Of a DNA stretch of 64,000 nucleotides, positions 10,926 through 21,634 are shown in pieces; within the stretch, counting starts at the first letter, position 1, and every line of letters starts with the position of its first letter. The position numbers and the translations under genes were made by a program. The notes under the pieces are model-generated. The model ran no database searches. It saw nothing but the letters and a program-made list of their open reading frames with translations, and was not told the DNA's origin. The stretch spans positions 6,014,001 to 6,078,000 of the forward strand of contig JBANAY010000001.1 of NCBI GenBank assembly GCA_037952775.1. Direction: 5' to 3'. This DNA comes from Clonostachys chloroleuca (Eukaryota > Ascomycota > Sordariomycetes > Hypocreales > Bionectriaceae).

Positions 10926-11810
10926 ATGGAGGCAAATACAAAGCGTCATAGGCTTCCTCTCCACAGAGCTCTCCTGCTGGGAAGTGGTGGCGTTGGCAAG
11001 ACATCTCTCTGCAACAGTTTCTGTCTTGGTCATTTCATTGACACGGTAGGTGGCACCTGCAACGAGCTAATTATTCTGGTTAGACTTACAAATGACGACG
11101 GGATATAGTTCGACTCTAGCATCGATAATGGCTACCGGAAGGAGATCACGGTTGACGACAAGCCATGCGTGATCCATATCTTCGACAAAGGTGGCCAGGC
11201 TGAACATCTGGCTCTCAGACAGCAATGGATCCGAGAAAGCACGGCCTTTGTACTTGTCTTCAGCTTCTTATCAAGGGAGTCGTTTGAGAAGACGAAGAAG
11301 CTGTATCGGCAGATATGGTCAGTTAAAAGCGCACCTATTCCCTTGATACTCGCCGGAAACAAAAGCGATACCAGGCCGGAATTATGGGAAATATCTGTTG
11401 AGGAGGCAAGGAGTTTGGCAGCAGAGTTCGGTTGCGAAATTGTGCAGACATCAGCCAAATATGACGAAAATGTCGAAGAAATGTTCCACAAGCTCATCGC
11501 GCTAGCCCATCACCTTGATGAAGGAAATCGAGAACAGACAAATGATTTTCAGATACTTCCCGACACCGATTTGAACATCAACGACAAAGGCTCACATGGC
11601 GACGGCGCCAGAGACGACACAAAGGACAACTCAGGGGATACGAGCGGAAGAATATTCGAAACAACCTCGACCACTATCATCAATCACACAGATTTATCAC
11701 GTCCCACAGATGACGCCACCGAGCGGATAGATGATTCAATACCTAGAAGCAATTACAGGGAAAGAACTGGCTGGAGACGCCGTTTCTCAAATTTTCTGAG
11801 ACATTTGTGA
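10926..11810 (+). CDS. Ras-like small GTPase lacking a CaaX box
   Basis: A 273-aa protein in two exons (10926-11045, 11109-11810). The P-loop GSGGVGKTS lies at residues 19-27. The effector region reads DSSIDNGYRKEITVD, switch II is FDKGGQAEHLALRQQWIR in place of DTAGQEE, NKSD is present for guanine binding and TSAKYDENVEEMF corresponds to the SAK motif. After the G domain comes a long Asp/Thr-rich tail and a basic, aromatic end (RTGWRRRFSNFLRHL). No C-terminal cysteine is available for prenylation, so membrane binding, if any, would use the basic amphipathic end. The Ras-subfamily Gly and Gln of switch II are kept, so GTP hydrolysis is plausible. It is an atypical, possibly lineage-specific member. 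Confidence 0.85.
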
Positions 11811-12747
11811 CGGATTTTATAAGGTTCTATTTGGAGTATAAAACCTTGTTAGACATATATCAATGGGCTCTGGCGATGAAAACCAGAAGGCGTTAAGACT
11901 CTAAGGACTATCAGGAAAAAGGAAGCATCAACCGTTAAAGACAGCTTCTCCTCTATTCACTAATACTGTACCCAGTCCATAGTATTCCAAAACCATCAAA
12001 TATTCCTAAATTAGCTATTCCTAAATTAGCTGCAGCCCTCGGGATTCAACAATGCACAGGAAATGACATGCAATGCTTCATGATTAACATGATGGTTCTT
12101 GGTTGCTGAATAGGTGAGAATTCAAGCAATAAGCTTTTCTCGAACGAAGTTAGCTTGAAACTTCTTCTCGTGATAAGATGCAATAAATATAAGAATGACT
12201 TTTTCATTTATAAATAATCGTCTTAATTGTACAATCAATTTATGTTTTGAAGCATCAGTGGCTTTGGTCTGACATGACACGATACAGTGAAAGGTGAAAA
12301 CCGCCTTATGATCGAGATCTTGTATTGGAAAATAGATTATATGTGTATTTCTTTTCCTCATTAGAACTGGTATTTATGCTGCTGAAAATGGCTGCTCATC
12401 TCGACCAAGACAGGAATATGCCGCGTCAAAAGAGGGGTTCCCAAGCAGGGGCGTAGCTTCTCGTATTGAGACTATCGAAACCGAGTATATCGACGGTATT
12501 TGTCAGCCACCATCAATAAATGACGGAATGCTCGGCCCTGGATTTCTAATCACTATCAATATCCACATCGCACGTGCTCATGGTTGGGGATAGCATCATC
12601 TTGTGCTTCAACCCCGCACGACATCTATACACATCCTACACCACATAAAACCAAGGTCTGCCGCTAGATATTTTCGTTTGTCCGAGCTTATCATTATTTT
12701 TTCTCTTCTATCCAGGAACACACTTGTCTATTGTCCACATCTCCAAA
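11811..12747. other. AT-rich intergenic region with a short tandem repeat
   Basis: This 937-nt region holds no convincing gene. The minus-strand open frame at 12122-12361 is AT-driven and without family features. A 15-nt unit, ATTCCTAAATTAGCT, is present twice in tandem at 12002-12016 and 12017-12031. Confidence 0.5.
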
Positions 12748-13644
12748 ATGGCTTCAAATAGCAAAATCATCCTCTACACCAACCACAGGGTAAGTCTCTA
12801 GCATGAAGATCAAGCAGAAGAGAGAGCCTAACCAAAAACCTTAACAGTGCCCTTGTATGTGATTGGTGATTCCAAGATTCTCCTTAATTCCAATTCTAAC
12901 GTAGAATACATTGATAAGGGGCTCACCGTGCTCATATCGTCCTCTCAGAGCTCAACATCCCCTTTGAAGAAGTTATCATCGACTTAGACCGCCCTCGTGA
13001 CCCTTGGTACCTCGAAATAAACCCTCGAGGTCTAGTTCCATCAATCAACTACAACGGGACTATCCTCACAGAGTCGGGGATCATCTCTCAGTTCCTGGCC
13101 GATGAGAACCCTTCAGATTTGCTTCCAGCTTCCAATGCGCCCGGAGGCGCTCTGAAGCGGGCGCAGATCGGCTTTTTCGTTGACACGCTGTTCTCCAAGA
13201 CTCAGGGACATCTCTTCAAATTAGGCTCTGTGAATTCTGAAGCTGAGTTTGAGAAATTGGCGGGCGAGTATGTCGCTGCAACAGCCAAAGAGGTCGAGCC
13301 GCTCCTCAAAGATGCAGCACCCTTCTTTGGTGGCAGCAAGAAGCTCACCTTTGCAGAGGTATATATGCAATCCATGCCGCTTAACATCAAGCTGGTACTT
13401 TATTTACTTTACTAATTCATTTCCGCAGGTGCTCTCTGGCTCATTTATCATCCGTCTCTTGACGCTGAGTTCAGCTGGTGTCTATCCAGCCAGCATCGTT
13501 TCAGGCCTAAAGGAGAAAGCCCCCAACTTTTATAAATGGGCTGAGGCGGTCTCTGCACACCCAAGTGTGACAAATATTTTTGACAGGGATACAATCATTG
13601 AAGGCACCAAAGCCAGGCTTCAGAAACAGCGAAGCCAGATCTAA
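12748..13644 (+). CDS. Glutathione S-transferase (CPW-motif, omega-like)
   Basis: A 234-aa protein in four exons: 12748-12789, a 7-nt micro-exon 12848-12854, 12919-13358 and 13429-13644. The thioredoxin-fold N-terminus reads SKIILYTNHRCPWAHRAH with the candidate catalytic Cys15. It is followed by NPRGLVPSI and TESGIISQFL, which form the glutathione site, and by an all-helical C-terminal domain. Only the split structure keeps CPW and the frame: reading through either flanking intron breaks the protein. Splice sites are GTAAGT/ACAG, GTATGT/TAAG and GTATAT/GCAG. The CPW type usually acts in thiol transfer, dehydroascorbate reduction or conjugation in secondary metabolism. No matching biosynthetic cluster is visible nearby. 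Confidence 0.88.
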
Positions 13645-16600
13645 GAAGACACGGGGTGAAGTTGAGCAGAAGTCAGCACCATTCTAACGCCCAATCCTCC
13701 TTAATTTGGTATTATAATTAGCCATACCGTCTTTCTTTCCTCTGAAGTTGTCTTGATTGCCAATCAGTCATTTTCTGCACTTGGTCCCTGACTCTCACTA
13801 ATTGATGTAAACATGACCAAGCTATTAGTTTCAGCCAAGTGATCCCTCTCCAGTAATATTCAGTTCATTACTTATATTTTTACTTCTCAGTTTTGCGTTC
13901 AGCCCAGTATCATATCACTAGTAGATATGAGCAACTTAAATAGAGTAGAAATTGGGACATCGGATTACAAGAAACCGTCTCAAGCTCTCTACATCATCTC
14001 CTGAGAGTCATGTATGGCCGATTGGCCAGAAAGAGGATTATTTCGACCGAGGGTTAACATGCTATCAACAGATGTTGGTAGATAGATCCTCACTGCGGCC
14101 TTCAATGGAGCCGTGCCGGCGAAAGTGACATGATGCCAAACTCTATCTCTGTTTGCTCGGAACCGTGGCTGTGGATAGCAGTTAGAGCTCTATTTTCGGG
14201 CGGTATTAAACAAGCCCCAGTTGCGAGCATCACGGACCTCTACCTCAAATATCTCTGTTGTAAATGAATTATCTTATTCGTACCGGGAGCGGAGGTAATC
14301 CCAGTTAAATTTTCTTGGTATAGATCAAGTTAAATTAAACAATTGCTATTTCTACTACATAGAGATGTGTCGTTTTCTATGCAAATAGATTAATAGCATC
14401 ACGATCCAGGGTAGGTCGGTATTGCTGGCGTGATGCCTTTGGTGGGGCAAGCGAATACTCAAGCACCCATCCCAGATTGGTTTGCGGAGAGAGAATCAAT
14501 CTTTTTTTGCATCATCAGCACCATCGGTGCATGTAATCATCGCCATAGCGCTCCAGTCCCCTACCGCAGCAGGGGGGGCGGAAAGGCCGATATCCAGAAC
14601 AGTTAGGTAGCATTGACACCTGTTTGCCACAATACAGAAGTCGTTATTGTTGAAGAAAGATCACGTTGAATATTTACTGATAATAAAGAATTGATTAATG
14701 GATATATTGAATCCAATTTGAAGGGCTGTTGGCCTTATCACTCATTTGTATCATAGATGTTGACATTTCGCAAGCCATGAACGATTCTTAGTAGACCAAG
14801 TAACATGAACGACTGTACCTCCATTCAAAAGTAAAACCTACTGTGGATGTGAAATTATAGGGAGCGTTCGGCGACACAGCGAATAAAGATGCACCCAGAA
14901 CGCTGGGCTGGAGTTTGTGGTAGGTGGTTGGTATTGTTACTCCACATTAACAACTACCATTTCAGGCAGCTCGATTATTGCTGTTTCCTACACCAGTTTA
15001 GTAGCTCTGTAAAGAAATTGTCACATAAATTACTTATTCTAATGAGCGCCCTTATGTTTCACTTATGATTTATGTTAGGTAAAGCGAACACAGCCTGCAA
15101 ACCCTGGTGATTGGTGTGCTGGCTGGGGATAGTCTAGGGTAGCTTTCAGCAGATCACGTGCTATCGCTAATGTTTTTCTTCTTTTGTTAATTCACGTGCA
15201 CTCAGTTTCTCGTATTTGTGCTGTGCATATTGAGGGCACCCTTACCAAGCCACCCAGGTATTCTGGGGAATCTTACGTCCTGGTTCCGGGGAAAAAAGAA
15301 GTCCATGTAGATTGCGTGGTAGCTTAAATAATGTCAGGATGCTAATATGCAGCAACCCGTCAATCTATGGGGGAATTGCGGTCTATCCGTGGCTTGTTGA
15401 GATTTAAATTGAATATTTGCCGGGGAGGCTTGTGATTCATGCCGATCCCAAGTAATGCTTACGTGCTTCTTGGGTACTGCACGTACCAACAGAGCTGGAG
15501 AGTGACGAGGGGAGGAGAGATGAGAAAAGTCAGGCCACACCCCGCGCGCTGCCCGATGTGCTACCACGTGTGGTCAACCGTGACGTGGTACCAGCCAAGC
15601 GCCCGAGACTTGTTGGTGAGAAGATCACAATTAATAGTGGGTAAAGCGACTGTTGGTGCACTGGCAATGCTCAGCCTCGGACTTTGGCGTTCGTGGCTTA
15701 GGCCTGCATCGAAGAGACGGTGAGGCCGGACAGCACTTGACATTCAATAGAGGGTGGCTGAGGGGGAAACACGTTCCATCTTCTCCCGCGAATGGACCCA
15801 GAGGTTGGGTTAGTGCACTGGTAAAAGGGGGACAGAGTGAGTGAGCCATTAGGGGAGGGGAATCTAGCGCGGTGCCGAACAGAGCGCGTAGCTGGCAGAA
15901 GACTCTCGAGAATCCGGCGTGGTACAACAGCTACCAACAAAATGTCTCACTGAGGAAGTCGTGGCAGCACTCAGCTCGCTTCGGGCCATTGTTTGATCCA
16001 AATTAAGACGGATGGACTTGTGCCTGAGCATCACGGAAGTGTGCCTGGATATCCCCTGCCGTGCCTGCGTTAGCGCTGCCTGTTGGCTGCCCGTTCTCTG
16101 CTCTGACAGGCTGGTCATTACTCAGTCATGACTTGCGTGCCCTCAAGGATCCAATGATGGGAGGCGAAGTCTGCCTGTAATTAGTGCGTGGAGCGAGCCA
16201 CGTCGCTCTCCTCTTGCAGCTTGCTGACTGGGCCGCCGCCGAGCTGAGCGAAAAACCTTATGCTGCACCCTGGTGGAGCATCAATGCAGGGGCAGGGCCA
16301 GCTGGGTGCCAACTTGCGTGCTTTTATTCGTGTTGGCGCTGATCATCGTTGTTTCCCATTCGCCAAGGCCTTTTTTCGTCGTGATCCAGTGCTCTCGGTC
16401 CCTTTGAACCCCTCCCCTCGCTCTGCAAGGTACACACAGAGCACGGGTGAGCTCTGATTGGCTTTTCTAGAATACGTGATACAGGGCACAGCCGATGGGG
16501 CTGGGGAGAAGGTCGATGAGCAGAGTTTGATGGTTCTTCCCAGCGGAGCTTTGCGCTCCTTTTTCGATTTCAAGTCGTCAGTTTCCCCAGACCCGAGTGA

Positions 16601-17193
16601 GTGTCTGGATTTCGAGAAACTCGCATGGCTACGAAGAACTTCCGCTGGGAAATTTGCCATAAAAAGGTGAAACGCTCCGCTTTTCCCGCTCGGAAGTGAC
16701 TTGCCAAGAAGAGGAGTCGCACTGGCAGCACGGATCAGGATGCAGGATTGGCTCCCTCTGAGTAATAAGAGCCCCTGAACCCTGCTCGATGGATGGGTAA
16801 AGGCCCACTGGTGCATGTGCAATTCTTTGCGAATCTATCGAGCCGGCAGCCCGGGCAGGAAGCTAAGGCAGAGTCTGAAACAATGAACCCTGCCATTATG
16901 TTGGGCAGAGAACTCGCTCGGCGCACTGCGGGAGGAGATATATAAGCTCTCGCCCAAGCATCAGCTTTGCTGCTCTTCTTTTCTGCTGTACGATCTTTGA
17001 TTAGGTTACCTGGCAGGCCACACTCCTTCGGCTCATTTTTTGCTTTGAAAGCATCTCATTCATTTCTACGATTCCAAGTGAACGTATCCATTCCCTCGAT
17101 CTTCGATCTCCAGCTTTTGCAAGCAAATCTCGACCAGTCCTTTTCCGAACCAAGCCAGACTTATCAACAGAACCAAAATCAAATATCACAAAG
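13645..17193. other. 3.5 kb gene-free stretch with a GC-rich promoter half
   Basis: From 13.6 to 15.3 kb the sequence is AT-rich with no supported gene. From 15.4 kb on it is richer in GC, and overlapping open frames on both strands (for example 16343-16822 minus) lack any family feature. The right half most likely is the long promoter of the secreted protein at 17194. It includes a TATATAAG box at 16939-16946 and a CT-rich start region after it. A separated inverted repeat is listed separately. No transposase or terminal repeats were seen. Confidence 0.5.
16537..16651. repeat. Imperfect long inverted repeat (hairpin)
   Basis: The perfect 11-nt arms TTCCCAGCGGA (16537-16547) and TCCGCTGGGAA (16641-16651) enclose further nested pairs such as CCAGAC with GTCTGG and GTTTC with GAAAC around ~16575-16615. 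It lies ~540 nt upstream of the Asp f 7-like ATG. It could be a MITE-like remnant or a structured promoter element. Confidence 0.5.
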
Positions 17194-18043
17194 ATGTCTT
17201 TCTTCAAGTCTCTCCTTCTCGCCACAGTCGCTGCTACGTCAGCCGTCGCCTACACTGGTGACATGACCTACTTCACCCAAGTGAGTCGTCTCTCTTGAGA
17301 CGTCGGGAATCCCTCTCATCTAACCGTCTACACAGGGTCTGGGTTCTTGCGGTCAGGTCAAGACCGATGCGGACGCCGTTGTTGCGCTCTCTGCCGCCGA
17401 TTACGGTGAATGGGCCAACCCAAACCAAGCAACAGTCTGTGGCAAGTGGATCAAGATCACAGCGAATGGCAAGACCGTCCGCGCCCAGGTCTGGGATAAG
17501 TGCCCCGGTGGCGAGTGTGTATCAGGCGGCATCGACGTCTCCCCAAGCGTCTTCACCCAGATTGCAGACCTTTCCGTTGGCCGTCTCACAGTCTCTTGGG
17601 AGTTTGAGGAAGGCAGCGGTGGTGGTTCACCCGATCCCACCACTGTCGTCCCGGCCCCAACCAGCCAGGCTCCTGCGCCCACAAGCGAGGCTCCCGTGCC
17701 TACTACTACCAGCGAGGTCATCGTCCCTACCACCACCAGCGAGGTCATCGTTCCCACCACCACCAGCGAGGTCATCGTTCCCACCACCACCAGCGCGGTC
17801 GTCGTGCCCAGCTCTACCAGCGAGGTTGTCGTGCCTTCTTCCAGCTCTTCCAGCACCATTGCTGCTCCCACTACCTTCTCAACTCGCGTGAGGCCTTCCA
17901 CCACCAGCCAGGCTGCCCCAAGCACCACCTCTCTCCCCGGCCAAGTGCTGGTTGAGACCAACAGGGTCAAGGTCGTTGTCGTGACCCACTGGGTGACTGA
18001 AACCACCGTCATCTCTGGTGCTGTCCCCACCTCTTCTTCTTAA
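17194..18043 (+). CDS. Secreted Asp f 7-like / RlpA-like double-psi beta-barrel protein
   Basis: A 264-aa protein in two exons (17194-17280, 17336-18043). Residues 1-19 form a signal peptide ending AVA. Residues ~20-120 are a double-psi beta-barrel of the RlpA/expansin-related kind, with cysteines in GSCGQ, TVCGKW and KCPGGEC and with SGGIDVSP. The rest is a Pro/Ser/Thr tail in which a 9-residue unit (PTTTSEVIV) is repeated about four times (roughly 17697-17815), likely heavily O-glycosylated. This architecture matches the cell-wall protein family that includes Asp f 7. The role in the wall is not settled; expansin-like loosening is an inference from the fold. A strong TATA box lies ~250 nt upstream. 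Confidence 0.87.
17697..17815 (+). repeat. In-frame 27-nt tandem repeat
   Basis: Units of 27 nt that encode PTTTSEVIV, or the variant with SAVVV, follow one another in the Thr-rich tail of the Asp f 7-like gene. High nucleotide identity between units suggests recent expansion by slippage or unequal crossover. Confidence 0.75.
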
Positions 18044-18475
18044 GCACATAGTCTTGGACTTCATCTGAGATGGAGTTGTATTTTAACATTATTTTGGAAA
18101 TGGAAAAAGCATTTGATTGAATTATTTGTAACCATGTGAAAGCCCTGATACCTACTACCGTGACACCTAACCGACATTTGCCATTGATACTACCACGTAG
18201 CACACTTGGACTTGCACCTGTAGACACCGGCTAAAACACTGGGACGAATGCCCCGTGCCTATTTTTTGGAAGAAGAGCAGACTATTACTTGCGCGTAGCA
18301 ATTAGAGCAACTGTCGCCTGAGATTATCTTGCTACTTGGGACGATGAACGAGGAGTTGACTGATCTGGGCCACCCTTGGATGCGCGCGGGCAAAAACTCC
18401 ATCTCAGCGACGCGTACCTGCTGCGCGATTCATGAAACCAGTGGCGCGATTGACTGGGTACGCACAGCGCACTCA
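18044..18475. other. Intergenic, no gene seen
   Basis: This 432-nt stretch lies between two converging genes. It contains the 3' region of the Asp f 7-like gene and no supported open frame. Confidence 0.4.
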
Positions 18476-19720
18476 TTATCTATTCTTCCTACCCGAGCTC
18501 GTGGCAATCGGCGTGGCGAGTAGTTTCATATCTCGCTGACGCAGCAAGGCCACAGCTGTAGCGACGGGTCCACCCAAAGCCATCAACGGGAGGAACTTCA
18601 CAATTGTCCTTGACAATTCAGAGCCCCCGAGGACTCTGGATGCTTGTGTAGATGACCATATCAATAGCGCGGCACCGGCGCAATAGAGGTCCCATTTGAG
18701 GAACGTGATGACGATGTCTTGGCCGGCGGATGCTGAGACCGGGGGTTAAATAATGCAAACGTGGGAGGATGTGATAGAGACCCTGGAATGAAAAATCCCT
18801 TCAATGTAGCCGAAAGACTTGACTGTGATTTGAGTAAAATGGAGCTGAAGTGCAAGAAGTATGTACTCGCGGCTAGTAAGAAAGCAAATCTGTACACCCT
18901 GTTCAGAGCTCTCTTGTAGCTGTCGCCGCGCTGGTCAACAACTATGTTTTTCTCGCCCTCCTGCAATGCCTTCCCAGAGCGCATCAGAGGATGGAAGGCT
19001 GATTTTAGTAACGGGAAGAACTGCCATACGCTAATGGCGTAATAAGCAGCCTTGGGCGACATAAGACCAAAGAGCGGGAGAATAAGGCCCAAGGTTGGAA
19101 GAAGATACGTGAGGGCGATTGATTTGGGAAGTGCTTCAAGGTCTTCAATGTCGACTGCCGCGTGAGCCTGGCTTATTTGAGCGGGTGACAAATATAACTG
19201 AGAGATATAATAGATTGGGGAGAAAATGGTGACCGTGAGAGCTTGGAACATCATTCCCCACAGACCAGTACTTCGAGTTGAACGTCAGTTGATGCAATCT
19301 TTGATATTCACGGGATAAACCAGCTTACTAGGCGACAGCGGTGCCTTGATTGCCCTTTCGCAGTCCTTCAAGAGATATCATAGTCCAGATGGCACCATAT
19401 TGAGCAGTCCAGCAGAGCGTGGCTACAATGTCTTCGAAGTTCTCTATTCCACCGGGATTCATTCTCGGCAGACCCTGCTGGAAGAATTCGACTAAAAGGG
19501 CGAAATTTTCGTCGAGAAATGGCACTCCTGTAAATTTTGGCATTTGGGAAGCATGAGGAACGTGAAGTGTGCAGTGACTTGGTTTTGTTGGGCTGGGGTA
19601 GACACAGTCTCTCAGAGCATCGAAGAAGCCGTCTCTGAAGGAAGTATACATGGCCCCATAACCCCCTAGCAATGCGCAGGACAACAGCAAAACGGTTGGT
19701 ATCAAGTTTTGCTTGGCCAT
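18476..19720 (-). pseudogene. Polytopic membrane protein, AscI/PaxA-type terpene cyclase-like, frameshifted
   Basis: Exon 1 (19720-19329) begins with a hydrophobic segment and DGFFDALRDC. The splice to 19270 gives YTGLWGMMFQALTV. SLEGLRKGNQG and ISVWQFFPLLKSAFHPLM match what I recall of the integral-membrane family containing AscI and PaxA. These are listed as membrane terpene cyclases, though many members have no known role. About seven membrane segments can be traced. The frame fails at a G5 run (18741-18745; C5 in the sense strand). One extra base continues into ITFLKWDLYCAGAALLIW and runs to the stop at 18476. Either the gene is recently inactivated or a base is missing from the assembly. 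No prenyltransferase or other terpenoid gene is adjacent, so terpene cyclisation is not supported by context. Confidence 0.55.
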
Positions 19721-20735
19721 GATGGAGTAATATAGTTTCTTGAGTTCCAGTGGAAGAGGATGGAATTAATTGGGTTCTGAAATATCTCAGTGTCCGTCGT
19801 TTAGTCGTGGTGGAACCCCAGTCAAATAATTGATGCTTTGATAGCGACCTGCAGGCCGAATAGTCGAAACCGTGCGGCGCAATGGTGGTATATATACAGA
19901 TTTACATTCACAACGCTAGCTATTTCAAAGTTGAGACTAATTGATGCCGCTCTGTTTAGCCGTATAAATGTGACTGCTAGTGTAGCTCCTAGGTTCAGCT
20001 TTCGTACAAATAAGCTTAGCCTCGCTATACCAATGCTACTTGGGCCATCTGGGGCTGGTCAGCCGACCCCAAAGCAATGGTCTTTGTTATCGCCGGAAGT
20101 CTAAAGCAGTCGGTTGCCGTGCACCCCCTCTTCCACCATGATATCATAATGACTGTTGAAGCCAAGGTGGACATGATTCGCCCTGGCTCTGATGATGGTG
20201 CTCGACCGCAACGTCAATTACTGGTAGGAGCTCAATATGACCCATTCACTTAGTTCTTTGCCATTTGAGCAACTCAAGGCACATTTCTCATCAAGCAGGA
20301 GCTTGAGGCGAATGTGTTTCTTCCACTGTAAATATCCTCTTACGAGATTCATGTATCTAGCTAAGCATAGGAGAAGGTTTCATCATTGAAGGCCAATCTT
20401 CTTGCTAAATTCTACAGCTTTTACTACTTGGACACTTAAAACAAACTATCTCCAATTATGACCCAGCTATTCTCCGTATTGCTATCACCACGACGGAGCC
20501 CAATGGATGGGATATCTAGATGGTTGACTCTCCCGGGCATCTCTACAGTTTTTGGTCTTGCTTGTTTCCTGCTTTCAAAATAACGGCGTACTCTACTCTG
20601 ATGGAACTCCACCGTGAGCTCCCCTTCTTTTACTCCTGGCTCTACGGATGCTTTTAGATCCTATTCTACCCTATCCTGGGAGGCAATCCAACTGTAACTC
20701 AAGGACCAATTCAACCAAGTGTTAGTCATCAAACA
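19721..20735. other. Intergenic, no gene seen
   Basis: This 1-kb region runs from the membrane-protein start to the tRNA. Several short open frames interrupted by stops occur at 20100-20700, and none carries a recognisable motif. It may be old, decayed sequence. Confidence 0.4.
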
Positions 20736-20816
20736 GCGTAATTGGTTTAGTGGTAAAATTCTCCGTTGCCATCCGAGCAGCGTCGGGGAGCCCTGGGTTC
20801 GATTCCCAGATTACGC
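20736..20816 (+). tRNA. tRNA-Gly (GCC) with an 11-nt intron
   Basis: Acceptor arms GCGTAAT and ATTACGC pair fully. The A-box is TTGGTTTAGTGG and the B-box is GGTTCGATTCC. The anticodon stem CTCCG pairs with CGGGG (one G-T pair) around the loop TTGCCA-T, with GCC at 20768-20770. An 11-nt intron (about 20772-20782) sits after position 37, the canonical site for nuclear tRNA introns. Spliced length is ~70 nt plus the discriminator A at 20817. A T-run directly after it is a suitable Pol III terminator. Confidence 0.95.
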
Positions 20817-21634
20817 ATTTTTGCTCTTCTGGAGCACTACTCTTGCCGTCCTGTTCCCATTTTTTCATGTTTGGCCATTCTCTTCTGATTTGGGGCCTAA
20901 AGTGGGCTAAAAATCGGATGTGAGCTGCGAGTTTACCTCCAATAATAGCATTTTTGCTCTTTCGAATGTTTCTTTCTCGCATTTTTGCAGTTCTCATGCA
21001 TTCGAGGTCCTTGATGGGTCAATTTCTTTCTTATGTGAACTTATAAATAGTTGAGTTCATGTATGAGATGAGATGATGGTGCGGAAGACGAAGGTGGGCG
21101 GGTCTGGTCGTTCTGCTGCACAGATCCAGTTACCACCAGATCATGAAAAGTGTCTTTTTATTCTCAAACTAATAGATGATTATATATAATTACTTGAGCA
21201 AGATGAAGAGTGCCTTGTTGCGAACGCGAAAATCCGTCTCAACATATATGCGGGATAGTTGCACGAAATTTATTCTCCCCACGTAGATAAGATCGCAGAA
21301 AATTGCCTGGCAGTTTGCTAGAGTGGGACTGGGAAATCTCGGCCCTGTAACAAGTGGGCCAAATCCTGGTCTGCTGATGCAACAGCAATATGAATCCAAC
21401 CTCGCCATTGCTCCGGCTACGGACGTTAGTGCAGTTCCCACTTGTCATCTCAAGAGTCGATTTTATTGTTTGCGGCTTTGAGTAGTTGTATAAAGCTTCG
21501 ACATGTATACTGGAAACTCCCCCAGTTCTTCACGCCTCACTTACACCTCCCTTAGTGTATGTCTTGACAGCCCTCGACAACGACAATGGCATCGGAAACA
21601 AAAGATCTCCTTAGTCAATCAGTCAAGTGAAGCC
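20817..21634. other. Intergenic with a 14-codon upstream ORF
   Basis: No gene is supported after the tRNA terminator. At the right end an upstream ORF (ATG 21586, stop 21628-21630, 14 residues) finishes 4 nt before the MFS ATG at 21635. This could reduce translation of the main frame. Confidence 0.45.

Noticed and set aside
12122..12361. 79-residue minus-strand frame
   Set aside because: AT-rich composition, no domain and no promoter context; likely chance.
15439..16926. Several overlapping open frames of 60-159 residues on both strands
   Set aside because: Low-complexity, GC-driven, no motifs, and no consistent introns; the region looks like promoter sequence.
19838..20700. Fragments that might be a decayed synthase or transferase
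   Set aside because: Stops are frequent in all frames and no motif longer than a few residues could be tied to a family.
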